Shown: piece after piece, positions 10,380-25,254 of the stretch
How the letters are laid out: every line of letters begins with the position of its first letter
How positions within the stretch are numbered: position 1 is the first letter of the stretch
DNA from: Adineta vaga
Taxonomy: Eukaryota > Rotifera
Assembly: GCA_021613535.1 (NCBI GenBank)
Contig: CP075492.1
Span: 11,284,001-11,348,000, forward strand
Length of the DNA: 64,000 nucleotides
Direction: 5' to 3'
Made by a program: the position numbers and the translations under genes
The notes under the pieces: generated by a model
The model's input: the letters and a program-made list of their open reading frames with translations, nothing else
The model's database searches: none
What the model was told of the DNA's origin: nothing

Positions 10380-11233
10380 AGATATCCTTATTTGAATTTC
10401 TATTTATCATATTAAAAATATGTTCACATGCGTGAAAAAAAATATCGAATGAAGTTTATGGATTTTCCTTTCGTTTCGTTTTGTTGCAAAACATATTCAA
10501 TAGTCTTTAACCCTAGTACACATTTATGATTTTGATTGGTGTTGTTGAAGTGTGCCCAATAACCTTTGATCTTTCGTCATGTAAGAAAATATTTAAATTG
10601 ATGATATAGATGTATTTATTTCTATTGACGTTTAAAATAAACATATAGAGAAACAAAGAAATTTACCTAAGAAGATTTAACATTGTAATCATGATGAATT
10701 TATTCCGAGAAATGTTGTTAAACGAATTGAATCATTTGTAATAAATTCTCTTGCGTAGAAGACAGTTGATGAATAAATAATCATAGACACAAAGTTTAAG
10801 ACAATTAGAAGAAAAGAAAAAACAAAGAAGGACTATACTAATCTAATGTTTGATATTATCACGTCTAGTTGACGTACAAATAAAATTTCACAATATGTCA
10901 AAAACAAACGACAATGTGTATGTATATATATATGACAACAAAAACAACGAAATGCAGATGAATTTTGAGCAGTAAACATTCACAAACCGGTTGCTATTTT
11001 GATGTGAGCACCTGAATTGAAAAGAAGAAAAAAAACAGAGAGAAAAAGTCATGCACAGAATCGAAGAGAAAGATTGGACATTTGAATTAGAGAACAGACG
11101 AATAATTATTTTGATATACACAAAAAAATTAGTAGAAATAAGAAAGAAACAACACATATCTCGAAGATGAGATAGACAAAAAACAAACAATGAGATTATT
11201 ATAGAAAAGAGAAGAAATCAGTTGCAAATAATA
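10380..11233. other. Convergent intergenic region
   Basis: Lies between two converging genes and probably holds both 3' ends. It contains an open frame of about 100 codons on the minus strand (10888-11190) with poor composition and no recognisable domain. I read that as noise or Nemo-like kinase 3' untranslated sequence. Confidence 0.45.
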
Positions 11234-13071
<1,838 letters not shown>

Positions 13072-14283
13072 TGAAATCTAGATATTTAAATATTTAGAAG
13101 AAGTCTTTTTTGTTCATAATAAATCACACTAACCATTCTTTTAGAGTTGCATATCTGTCAATGTTAGAGTTACTCTAAGAAGAAGAAAAAGAGAAAAGAA
13201 GAAAATATGCCAGTCAAACGATCGACGTGAAGACAGCGTTAAAAAAACATATGGCCTATGAACATGAACGGACGGACGGACAAAAATGGACGACCGATCG
13301 TCGTCTGTACGTTCGTATGAACACACAGGAAGGAATGAGAAAAAGAGAAGAGATGAAAAAGAAAACATTGACATGACCATGGTCAGTTTTGATCCAATAG
13401 GTTATTAGTTTGACAAAAAAAAGGAACATAGAAGAAATAATTGGTTCACTTGTTTTCAATAGGTTGAAAACGAAAGGATTTTATATAGAAAAGATAAGAT
13501 GAGTTGATAGAAATGTTTTGTCAGATGAGTTTTAAAGAAATAAAAAATAGTTTTGAAGCAAAATGACAAATATCAAATGATATTATTGGTTGTTTAAGAA
13601 TTAATTGTTGTTGTGTATTGTACCGTGATTTGATACATGTTAGGTTGAATTTCTTTTCATGTATCGACATTTATCAATGTTTTGTAATGAAACTATTAAT
13701 GTCAAAACACACTTTCGTTTCGTGTAGCAAGCAACGAAACAAAAGATTGGTTGAATACTGTTGTATTGTACTGTTAGTTTGATCAAAATTGTGATTCTTC
13801 TCAAGCGAAAAGCTGATTTTTCTATCTTTATATCGATTCAATCTTGAATTTGAACAAAAGGAAAAAAATTTAGTTCATAAATCATTGGGTTGCTTTTATT
13901 ATACTGAAGAATTTTTTGTTGTTCTTATTGTCTTCGAAAGGTAAACAATGAAAATAGAACTTTAAGGTGTTATTTTATATTAATTCCCTCAAACGTTCTT
14001 TTTTCCTCAATGACGTTCAACTGATTTTACTAATGATCATTTATCAAGAATTTAATCTTTTTCTTTTAAGAAAGAATGAATATGTTAAAGACTACTATTT
14101 TCGCATTTCTATATAAATCGATGTTGCCATAACAAAACTTGCAGGCGATGACGTCTTCATCGACATCAGTAAAAATGTAGAGTAGAAAAAAGAAATTTTG
14201 TTTATTGTTGCTATAAAATGTACCGAATAATTCTTTTTACTTTCAGTTTTTCTTTTTCTTTACTTTTGTGAATTCTCTTCAAT
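13072..14283. other. Divergent intergenic region, 1.2 kb
   Basis: One of the longer gaps. It lies between the 5' ends of Nemo-like kinase (minus) and the repeat-protein gene (plus). It contains AG-rich tracts near 13170-13210 and 13330-13360. The minus-strand open frames here (about 13141-13459) look like chance reading of Phe/Ser-rich low-complexity DNA. No RNA gene seen. Confidence 0.45.
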
Positions 14284-14616
14284 ATGCCGGGCAGTATTGA
14301 CAGCGACGGAACGATTCGCAATTCTTCGGGACTTCAAATTGGTCAAATTGATAGAAATGGCACTGTCTTTGATGCATCATTTTCGAGTGTAGGTAAAATT
14401 GATGATGATGGAAATATTCAGAATTCTATGGGATCAACGGCTGGTAAAGTTGAAAGTGATGGAACAGTTCGTAATCGATCATTTACTACTATTGGAAAAG
14501 TCGATGATGATGGCACAGTTCGTGATGGTAGTTTCATGCGAATCGGTTATATACGAAATGTGCCAAAAACTTGGGCAGCTGTAGCATTCTTCTTTTTTGA
14601 CTTTGACATGTCATAA
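14284..14616 (+). CDS. Five-fold 17-residue repeat protein, bacterial-like
   Basis: Intronless, 110 residues. Residues about 3-87 are five tandem 17-residue units of the form G-x-I/V-(D/E)-x-D/N-G-T/N-I/V-x-(4)-S/G-x-x-x-I/V. Examples are GKVESDGTVRNRSFTTI and GKVDDDGTVRDGSFMRI. A closing segment follows, GYIRNVPKTWAAVAFFFFDF. Small proteins with the same alternating IDxDGTVRNSSGxxIG repeats and a hydrophobic AAxAFFFF end occur in bacteria, where they are thought to fold as a five-strand-pair beta propeller or flower; I recall this family but cannot confirm a name. No signal peptide or metal-site pattern is obvious. The next gene downstream is also intronless and bacterial-like, which suggests shared foreign ancestry. 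Function unknown. Confidence 0.8.
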   Translation: MPGSIDSDGTIRNSSGLQIGQIDRNGTVFDASFSSVGKIDDDGNIQNSMGSTAGKVESDGTVRNRSFTTIGKVDDDGTVRDGSFMRIGYIRNVPKTWAAVAFFFFDFDMS

Positions 14617-14943
14617 TTTTACCATTAAAGTCTTGATCTTAGTTTTATTTTATTCAGCAAAAGAAAGAATATACACTCTTCTTTATCATATCATCTTTAA
14701 ATAAAGGTTAACTTGTTTCTACTACATTAAATATTCAGCTGCTTATTCTACAAGTAGAAAATTGCGTTTCTTTTCTGTGTCAATACATAGCTGACGTTAA
14801 TATGAGTCATAATATGAGTAACAAAAAAATCTTGTTTTTTGCTTTTCTTGTACAACGTGACCTTTATTTTCAAACAAAAGCACATTTTGCATTGGTGACG
14901 GAAGTAGGCGAACAGTTAAAGAAAATCGTTCGTGTTTGTGAAT
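14617..14943. other. Short intergenic region
   Basis: Separates the repeat-protein gene from the ADP-ribosylglycohydrolase gene. It has no convincing coding sequence; the open frames at 14797-15015 are shadows of the downstream gene. Confidence 0.45.
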
Positions 14944-16218
14944 ATGGTTTTGGCAAAAATGTCGTTCCTTACGAACTTCATTGCCAATCTCGGACTGACT
15001 AGAAGTAAAAAACAATTGACCCTAGTTGAACTGCTCGATGAAAATCAACCATATAAAGAATTTCACCGTATTCAAGATAATGAATTATCCAACTTAAACG
15101 ATGATGAAAAGATTTTGCCAAGAATTCAAGGTGCTTTGCTTGGTCTTGCCGTTGGTGATGCGCTCGGTGCATCAGTTGAATTTCGACCTCACTCGTATCT
15201 AAAACAACATCCTGTTACTGATATGCAAGGTGGTGGTACATGGGGTTTAAAAGCTGGACAATGGACGGATGATACATCGATGGCCCTTTGTTTAGCAGCT
15301 AGTCTTATTGTTAAAGGTGGTTTTGATGGTTATGATCAGTTAGTTCGATATAAATGGTGGTATCGAAAAGGTTATTTATCATCAACTGGAACTTGTTTCG
15401 ATATTGGTAATGCAACGCGTGATGCAATCATTAAGTTTGAGAATCTTCAACGTCAATGTGCGAAACAATTGGGTTTATCTTCCTTAGAGTCTTCTTTCGA
15501 TCGTCCCAATGAAGAAATACATTCTCAAATAAATTTTAATATCAATTGTGGTGATAAAGAAGCTGCGGGTAATGGAGCATTGATGCGCTTAGCACCAATT
15601 CCATTATTTTATCATTGTTCAAAAGTCGAAGCTATTCACAAGGCGGCTTGTAGTGCAACTCTTACTCATGGTGATAAGAAAGCAAGTGATGCTTGTCGAT
15701 TTTATGCTGCACTTATTTGGAATGCTATACATGGTGAATCAAAAGAAAAACTTCTAGATCCGAAAAATTATCGTAATGATTTCAAACCATCACTCCATCC
15801 CGATGTTATGAAAATTGTTGAAGGTTCCTATAAAGATAAGAAAGGCTATGATGATGGGATTCGTGGGAAAGGTTTTATTTTAGATGCGTTAGAAGCTGCT
15901 TTATGGGCTTTTGATAATGATGACAATTCTTTTGAAAAAGGTGCATTAGCAGCAGTAAATCTAGGTGATGATACTGATACAACAGCTGCTATTTATGGTC
16001 AACTTGCAGGAGCAGTGTATGGAATCGAAGGAATTCCAGAACGTTGGCGTAATCTATCGTTTGAACGCGAATTTATTATTACCCTAGCTAATGGTTTGTT
16101 CATAAGAGGAAAACACTTTAATCATCCAAAACGAAAATGTGCATCTATTGAAACTATAGAAGTAGATGTTCATCCACCTAAGAGCAAAAGAAATTTACCT
16201 GGTAAATCTGCCTTATAA
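14944..16218 (+). CDS. ADP-ribosylglycohydrolase (DraG/ARH family), intronless
   Basis: Predicted to hydrolyse ADP-ribose from modified proteins or small molecules, with two Mg2+ ions in the active site. The open frame extends to a GTG at 14932; ATGs are at 14944 and 14959, giving about 420 residues. Family motifs are all present: RIQGALLGLAVGDALGASVE, the metal-binding GQWTDDTSMALCLAASL, AAGNGALMRLAPI in the middle, THGDKKASDACRFYAALIW, and the second metal-binding block AVNLGDDTDTTAAIYGQLAG. All acidic metal ligands expected for DraG are visible. No organelle signal is clear. A single uninterrupted exon of 1.27 kb in an intron-rich region, with the DraG style of bacterial enzymes rather than animal ARH1/3, suggests horizontal acquisition. 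Confidence 0.93.
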   Translation: MVLAKMSFLTNFIANLGLTRSKKQLTLVELLDENQPYKEFHRIQDNELSNLNDDEKILPRIQGALLGLAVGDALGASVEFRPHSYLKQHPVTDMQGGGTWGLKAGQWTDDTSMALCLAASLIVKGGFDGYDQLVRYKWWYRKGYLSSTGTCFDIGNATRDAIIKFENLQRQCAKQLGLSSLESSFDRPNEEIHSQINFNINCGDKEAAGNGALMRLAPIPLFYHCSKVEAIHKAACSATLTHGDKKASDACRFYAALIWNAIHGESKEKLLDPKNYRNDFKPSLHPDVMKIVEGSYKDKKGYDDGIRGKGFILDALEAALWAFDNDDNSFEKGALAAVNLGDDTDTTAAIYGQLAGAVYGIEGIPERWRNLSFEREFIITLANGLFIRGKHFNHPKRKCASIETIEVDVHPPKSKRNLPGKSAL

Positions 16219-16337
16219 TCAAATTCTCGTTATTGTTTTTGTTTTTTTATTTATCTAATCTTGAAAAAGAACATCGTTTCATTCACTGACTGTAAAAATT
16301 TAATGCACGTAAAAAAGAAGAAAATAAAATAAAAATA

Positions 16338-17912
<1,575 letters not shown>

Positions 17913-18410
17913 GTCTAAGAGAAAGTCGAAGTTGTCTAAGTACTGAACTACTTGTGATACTATTCTATAAATAGAAAGTTATTTATACAAAAACCGTCCA
18001 TTTCAACATAAAACGTATATCACACTGATCTTTCTTTCAATCGTCTAATATCTTTTTGTTTAGTCTGCTATGTCAAAGGAATAATAGAAATGAATATATA
18101 ATAGATATCACAAATCATTCGTCTTTTGTTCTCTTATATATCAATTATCTATGGATATCAGTTGCTTTTCTCTCGTCTCTTTTTCTCTTCAAGCGCCATA
18201 AACTAAGATTTTATTCTGTATTTTGATTGGTAAGAATATTGTCTAATCCAAAAGATGTACACCTTTTTGGGAAGGAAAGAATGAGTACAACTTTATTTAG
18301 GGTAGACGTAAATGTCTATATATTTCATGTATGTTTGTCTTTACAATTTTTTTCAATGATTCAAAACGTTTATTTAGAGAAAATAATCTGAATCATTTGT
18401 TGTTTCAGAC
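17913..18410. other. Divergent intergenic region
   Basis: Shared 5' region of the dehydratase (minus) and phafin (plus) genes. The sequence just before ATG 18411 ends TTGTTTCAG, so a 5' UTR intron acceptor is likely there. Nothing else supported. Confidence 0.45.
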
Positions 18411-19760
18411 ATGAGTTCCACTTATTCAAATGGTATCGATCGTATATCATCGACCAAAGAAGATGGACTTGCTCAGCTAAGTTCGTAGAATAAATAAATG
18501 ATTAAAACTAAAGGTTACTCTTGTTCTTTGACTTACTTTTTTTGTTCTATCTCAGGTCGATCAACAGAAAATGCAAGAAGAATTAAAAATGTTCAAGACA
18601 AATTTGTCAATAGTCAGGTTCGATATTATTCTATCATTATGACTGAAATCTGTTCTTTTTTCCTTCTGTGTATCAATTTGTAGAATTTACAAAAAGAAGG
18701 TCGAGCTTTAGTCGGTGAAGGTATTCTAATGAAAGTATGCCGGAAAAAGCCTAAACAAAGAGCCTTCTTTTTATTCAATGATATTCTTGTTTATGGACGC
18801 GTCGTTATCAGTGGACGTAAGGTAAAAGAACAAGGTTTTGTTTACGTAAAGGAAAGTTTCACTCTTTTTCAATCTAGTATTCTCAACAAAAAATCATTCC
18901 ACTCAATGAAATACAGATCAGTGCACCAATTGATTCACCTGGTATGATCGATGTAGATACATAACACTTGTCATTTATGATCTATCATATTAGAAAATCC
19001 ATATGCATGGTTGATTAGTAGTCCAAAGAAATCATTTGTTGTTCGAGCAAATTCAGATCGTGAACGACAAGAATGGTTGACACATCTTGAACGTTGTATT
19101 CGTTATGCTTCTGGTATGTCGAACTAAAACATTCAATTTTCTATTTTAATGAAATTGTTTACCAGGAAATAATGCCGGACACAATGCTGTCGCTGCACAT
19201 TGGGTGCCTGATGACAAAGCAGACACGTGTATGCATTGTCATACATCGAAATTTTCGGCTGTTAATCGTAGACACGTGAGTAAAGAAGTTTATTATTAGA
19301 ATTTTAAATGATAGATCATGATGAAACAAGGAGAAAAATCTTTGAGTGAATTCTATGCTCACATTATATATAAAAAACATTATTCGAATTCTATTCTGTA
19401 GCACTGTCGAAATTGTGGTTTTATTGTTTGTGATGGTTGCTCGAAAAAACGCTTTTTACTTTTACATTTGGATCCTAAACCAGTGCGTGTATGTGATTCA
19501 TGTTTTATAAAATTAAACAGCACAAATACAAATGGTAATAGTCTAATGATTTAACTTGTTTTCTAATTCGAACATTTCTATTTAAGATTCTCGTTCAAAT
19601 CAACGTGATCGAACTGCTGATAGCAGCGATAGTGATGGTGATGAAAACACTCAACAATATTCTCCTATTCCGGTATGTCTATCTTTATCTTCTCTATAAC
19701 ACTCACTATGGTCTCCTTCGTTTCTAGGCTACATTCTATCAAAATGTTGAAAATCTCTAA
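18411..19760 (+). CDS. Phafin-type PH-FYVE protein (PLEKHF1/2-like)
   Basis: Endosomal phosphoinositide-binding adaptor. Family members bind PtdIns3P and act in endosome fusion, trafficking and autophagy. Exons joined by eye give [31 protein letters not shown], and the PH domain ([49 protein letters not shown], then [20 protein letters not shown]). The FYVE domain follows: [13 protein letters not shown], the basic RRHHCRNCG pocket, CDGCSKKRF and RVCDSCF, with all eight zinc cysteine/histidine ligands present. The tail is acidic and serine-rich ([11 protein letters not shown]), as in vertebrate phafins. The stop is at 19758-19760 after FYQNVENL. Domain order and spacing match PLEKHF proteins (about 250 residues). 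Confidence 0.93.
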
Positions 19761-20174
19761 ACAATTTGACGTTCTTTTTTTTGTTCATCTTCACTATTCA
19801 TTACCATTGCAATATAATTCGTTGATCATATTAAGAAAAGCATTCCTGACGCAAACTTCTTTTTATACATATACATATATACATATACATTGATTGATTA
19901 GTCTATTATTCTTTTCATTTTTTTTTCTTTCTTTGTTTTAAATTTCCGAATGCAACATCTCTTTTTTGTCAATGAATAAAATTAACTAAAGAATGTATCC
20001 TTTGTGTAATCTTTCTCTTTTTACTAAAAAACGAATCTATATTGATCGACTAATTTGTCATTAATAAAATAGACAAACAATTGTATTTCTCACGATTTGA
20101 ATGCGCCAATTTCTATTCAGATAACAATTTTAAAACTCGTTCATTCACTTTTCATTTCCTATCTCATTTAAACT
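19761..20174. other. Intergenic
   Basis: Phafin 3' UTR and BTB gene promoter. Contains a short (TATACA)n-like tract near 19865-19890. No gene seen. Confidence 0.45.
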
Positions 20175-21482
20175 ATGGATTATTTTCAACAACCAAATGA
20201 ATTTTCTGATGTAAAAATTTCATTCAAAAATGAAAACAGTAAGTGAAAGGAGATGATTGATATGATTCGCATCTTTCGGTACTCTTAGATATGGTTTTAT
20301 ATGCAAATAAAGTCATTTTATCGGAAGCATCGCCAATAATAAAAGCATTTCTAGCGATTGAGCCGGATAATACCTTCGTTATTGATGAAGATGATGAACA
20401 GTGCATCATAACATCAAATGATGTGATTGAATTATTGAAATTTATCTATCCACAATTTACAATCAAAATAACAGATCAGAATAGTAGGATTTTCCATAAG
20501 AAAAATGTGATCTTTTCAATGTTTCGATTTGTTAGTTAATGGTTTGATTCATCTATCGGAAAAGTATCTTATCGAAACACTTCGAAATGAATGTAAAAAA
20601 TATGTTTATACATGGTTAAATGATATGGAATTGACAACTGTAGATGAAAAGAAAGAGTTTCTACCAAGACATGTACTTTATAAAGATGGAACACGCAAAC
20701 ATATTGCATCAGAAATCGGTAAAAATAGTCGCAAAAAAATCGTTATGAGAGTGAATTGTATTTTACATAAACGCGCGTTTAATTTAGTTCAATCAGATCT
20801 ATTTATAGGATTAGATATTCGTGTTAGTAAGTTGATACAGAACGAATTGAAAAAGTGAAATCCGATGCGTTCTTGTCCAGGTTTGTCTGATGACTGACAG
20901 TTTATTTCGTTTATTTATATCTTATGAAGAATAAGGAGACATAAATTATAAATTTCAGTACATTATTTAGATATAGTCTCACCTGGTTATTCTTATCTTT
21001 ATTGAGTTGATGATATATTGAGAAAAATATGCAAATATGACATTTGCAAGATTGCTAATAAAAATTGAGATAAGTTTTCACTTTTTCAAAAAAAAATCAT
21101 TGACAACAAAGAAAGAGTCCAAATGAATATTGTCCTATTCATTTTTCACATAATTGTAGAATCTATTTTTTTAACATATGCAGTAACATTCTATCATTTC
21201 AAGTGATCTTTTCTTTCAGGTACATTATGTATTTGGCTTCATGAATATTCATCACGTGATGAAACTCTTTCTTCTTCAATTCTTAATATTCTCAAACATG
21301 CATCAACTGATGATCTTGAACGAAATGAAATCTTCTCACAGATGACTGATCGTGAAAAAACGAATATCTATAAGATTATCAGCGAATATTTAGAACATCA
21401 AACAATTCATGAGAAAGATTCATCGGGAGTTATTCATCATAAACAATCTACTTCGCTAATGTTCGCATCGGGTGACAATTAA
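20175..21482 (+). CDS. BTB/POZ-domain protein
   Basis: The start MDYFQQPNEFSDVKISFKNE at 20175 is the canonical FSDV opening of a BTB fold. NMVLYANKVILSEASPIIKA, then VIELLKFIYPQF and LIHLSEKYLIETLRNECKKY, complete it. The domain mediates dimerisation and often recruits Cullin-3. Introns of 47-52 nt are clear at about 20241-20287 and 20485-20532. If exon 3 is read straight through it stops at 20858 (NELKK). However, a perfect GTAAGT donor at 20827 can splice to a TTCTTTCAG acceptor ending at 21219. That joins IRVS to an 87-codon open exon (TLCIWLHEYSSRDETLSSS onward) ending at 21482. I chose the longer form. AATAAA near 21056 would serve the short form. No kelch repeats or zinc fingers follow. 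Confidence 0.6.
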
Positions 21483-22002
21483 AAATGTCGAAATGAACGC
21501 GTACAGACTTTTTTTTTGTTTTTAATTTATATTAAGAAAAAAAAACGTCGGGGTCATCGAGAGTTCAACTGAAAAAAACTAATGAAAGTTCTAGTAGCAT
21601 TACTACTAGAGGAAATTGAATTTTTTTTCCTGCTTTTGATGCTAGTCAAATATGGCAGTATGCCAACATCTTATCGCCGTCTGTTTAATTATTGGTCGAC
21701 GCGGGAAAAGTGACCGGCGGCGTCGAAGACAACAACAACATGGTCCGCCAATACAGACGTACGTCTCATTCGATGGTCATTGTACAGAAAGACAAAAACG
21801 AGAGAGAAAGAAGGAAAGAAAGAAAGAGAATTTTTCTTGCTCATTCTCTCCTCTAGAGAAACACTCACTCAGCACAGCTCAACATCTTCTCATACGTCTT
21901 TTTTTTTTCATTTCAAATAAAGTAAGTCCTTTGATATATAATTTACCAAGAAAAAGTTTATAAAATTTTTAGAATGGCAAAATTTTAACGAAATAAAAAT
22001 CC
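21483..22002. other. Intergenic / nuclear receptor promoter
   Basis: Contains a locally GC-richer segment around 21690-21780 with several CG dinucleotides, unusual for this AT-rich window, then an (GAAA)n-like purine tract near 21800-21830. Plausible promoter of the downstream nuclear receptor gene. Confidence 0.4.
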
Positions 22003-24610
22003 ATGGATAACAACGAACTTCTTCATGAAACATTTGATTATGATCATTTTTTTGGTGAAAATAACGATGATTATCATACAATGACATGTTTGGAAACAAC
22101 GAATGAAAATCTTCTCGATCTTAATAATAATAATGATACACAAATGAAAAATCGGACAACAGGTAGGTTTTCTTTTATCATCTTTGTCCATCTATCGTTC
22201 GTTGCTGTTTCTTCTCCGGATGAATCAAAGCCAGATGTGCTCTCTTTAATGATGATCATCATACGATTGATCTTCATCATGCATAAACGATAATCAATAA
22301 AGAAGATATCTTAGAAAAAACACTAGTTACCGATGATATCTTGTTGAATATAATGGAATAACAACGTGAGAGAATCATCATCAATCATCGACAAAACTTT
22401 CAGCCATATTTCTTTGTTGAAAATGAATACGGAAAATCTATCTGTCATTATAGATTAGTTTGATTGTGATTAGAGACTAGATGCGTTGTCTAAAAATTCA
22501 TACGAGAATTTTAGTTTACGATATGATTTATATCAATAAATGTATATTTTTCCTTTAGGCAATATTTTAATGGGTACAACTGTAAATGAATATTTCAGCT
22601 CCGGGGTTAATATAATCAATGGTCAAGTAATTAAAACTGAAAATGTAACACAATATTTCAATGGAAATACTAATCAATATAACAATAATCATTCACAACA
22701 AACAATCAATTTCGACAATAATGCTGTTTATAATACGACGAGTAAAATTCGATTTTGTAAAATGACGTTTTTTGTAATGAAAATATTGAATTTAGTCGTT
22801 CCAAATCAACCGATTTATAATATTCAACAAGTCAATGTACAAACGATTGAAAAGCCAATTGTTGCTGCATCACCACCTCCACCACCAAGAGTTTATAAAC
22901 CTTGTGTCGTTTGTGGAGATAAAAGTTCTGGATATCATTATGGTGTTTCAAGTTGTGAAGGTATTTTATTCATAATTATTTCATTGAAAGTAAATAACCA
23001 TTTTCCTTTGTTCTTTTTTTTAAGGTTGCAAAGTACGAATTTTGATTTCCTTCTGTATAATTCAAGTAAACATATTTATTCCTTTGTAGGGATTTTTTCG
23101 ACGAAGTGTACAGAAAAATATGGCTTATCAATGTCATAAAGATCAAAATTGTGAAATCAATAAAATGACACGAAATCGATGTCAATATTGTGTAAGAAAT
23201 GAACACATTTCTAGATAAATTACGTCTCTTTTTCTTTTTAGCGTTTTCAAAAATGTTTCGTTGTTGGAATGAGTAAAGAAGAATTAAGAATATTGAATCA
23301 TGCAAAGAAATTCTTAAATCCAAATGAAGTAAAAACAACGAATAATCGTCAAAAGAAACGGACTACGATTCAATCTGTTCCATCGAATGAATCGTTACCG
23401 GTGGTTGAAACGAAAGTAGCACCTGTTGATAATGAAAAATTGATTCATATTTGTGTTAATCTACATAAATCAACATTCAATTTCAAACCATCACAAGAAA
23501 TTGATGTAATTGAAAATAAATGTTTTCTAAAAAAAAACTAAACGATATAGTTGGTACATCTAGAATAATAAATGAAGCTTTCGTGTTATAATTTAGAGAC
23601 AAAATCAACTTTCTACTTACCAACAAATTACTCATGTTTGATTTGTTTTTCAGGAAAAACCCGATATTCGCTGGCAAAAAACTGATGAATTTAGTCAGAA
23701 GGGTATCATGCAATGTATTCAATTTTGTATGCAAATGCCTGGAAATGACGAATTATCCATACAAGAACGTGCACATTTGCTTAAATTAGGTGTTCATGGT
23801 GTTGCCTTACTTCGTTTAGCTTACCGTTATGAACCTGAAGATGATAAACTATATCTATCAAATAGTTTGACAGTTGATGAAAATATTCTTATGACACAAG
23901 GTTTTGGCTGTTATGGACATACGTTCTTTCAGTTTTGTCGAATATTTAGTCGATTAGAATTAACAATTGAAGAATTTGTTCTTCTTTGTTCCATCGTATT
24001 TTTCAGTCATGGTAATAAGCGATAATTTCATTGTATGTTATCATCAAAACTCTTGTGAATTCTTCTTGATTTAGATCGCATTGAAGGTCAAGAGACGAGA
24101 AATAAAGTTGAACAAATTCAAACACGTTATTGTGAAACCGAAAGATTATATATTGTAAAAAATCGTTCTAATGATCAAATGCATTTTTCTAAATTACTTC
24201 TATTACTTTCAAAATTAAGAGCTTTAGATGCTTTAAGTAAGTTGAATTTGAATTCATTCGATAATATCATAGTTTAAATCAACTAAATTGTATTCTTTTT
24301 CAATATTTTAGTTGCGGAACGTCTTCTTTGTTTACAAATGAATACGGATGGACAAGTACAAAAATGTATTTTTGAAGTACTTCATCGTGAAGCAACGAAT
24401 GTTGTTGTAGTAAGTTATTCACTTTTTATTTCTATTATATTATTCACATAATCATTTATCTATCATTTCAAGGATATGGAAATTGATTATCTCGATGCTA
24501 TTGATACAAAACCTGATTATAGTTGGCTTGATTATCCATCGAATACACAAAACTCAATTTCTGTACCATCACAAGCAATTTCAAATAAAAATAATAATAA
24601 TAATAATTAA
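22003..24610 (+). CDS. Nuclear receptor, RAR/NR1-like
   Basis: Ligand-regulated transcription factor. Exon 1 (22003-22162) encodes an acidic, asparagine-rich N-terminus; a 396-nt intron follows. The DNA-binding domain reads [62 protein letters not shown] and VVGMSKE. All eight zinc cysteines are present, with P-box CEGCKG, and the closest remembered relatives are retinoic acid receptors. The P-box residues are split by an 8-nt microexon at 23025-23032. A hinge with basic KKRTT leads to a ligand-binding domain ([58 protein letters not shown]). The C-terminus is asparagine-rich and ends in a run of Asn. No ligand can be assigned. Confidence 0.9.
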
Positions 24611-25254
24611 TGTCAGATAGGTTGCCGGTGCTGTGCCATTGTGCTTGAATGCTGCTCAATATTTGGATGATATCTCTATTGCACATTTGTCAAATAGAAA
24701 AATCGATGTAAATATCTTATATCTTTTCAACGGTGACTTCCTGCTGATTGTCTTTTGTTTTTTTTATATATCTAATTATTGTCTTCAGTATTATATTGTT
24801 CATCATCAGGGATTGTTTTTTTCTTTCTTTCTTTCTGTTATTCTTATTATTCAATGTTGTCCGTCCAGTATTGGAATTTACTTTCTACGATGCATTTTTG
24901 TCACCTGATCTTCTGTTTTTTTAATATTGTTTTGTCGTATGCATACATATATATATATATGTATCTGTCATTTTCTTTTTGCAATATGTAAATGATAGCA
25001 AAAATTTAATTTGTTTTTCTGTTCTTCTTTTTGTGCAAACAAAATGTGTGAAGTTCTTTTATATATATGTATATTGTATATAAAGAACAAAGTTTAACTA
25101 TAAATAATCGGTTGCATTCAAGTCGTCATTGTATAAAATATCTTGTTTTAAGTGAAAGAAAGTTCGATATGATTGTTCCTTTCTTTTTTACATTCAATAA
25201 CATCAATATTTCAATAGCAATAAGTTTTTTTTTTCAGAAAAAAAGATTTATTTG
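24611..25254. other. Convergent intergenic region
   Basis: Between the converging nuclear receptor and PLAT-repeat genes. AT-rich, with short TA and T runs near 24948-24960 and 25055-25075. Open frames in both directions are Phe/Tyr/Ile-rich and I treat them as noise. A TTTATT at about 25247-25252 is the likely minus-strand poly(A) signal, only a few bases past the PLAT gene stop. Confidence 0.45.

Noticed and set aside
10888-11190. Minus-strand frame of about 100 codons
   Set aside because: Phe/Ser/Ile-rich low-complexity translation, no domain, and it lies beyond the Nemo-like kinase stop as likely 3' UTR.
13141-13459. Overlapping minus-strand frames upstream of Nemo-like kinase
   Set aside because: They read Phe/Ser-rich junk from AG-rich DNA, and an in-frame stop precedes the kinase start.
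21652-21963. Plus-strand frame with an Arg/Gln run
   Set aside because: It comes from a GC-richer, purine-rich promoter-like stretch with no domain and a poor start context.
24498-24991. Frames around the nuclear receptor 3' end
   Set aside because: Antisense to the last exon or Phe/Tyr-rich noncoding DNA.
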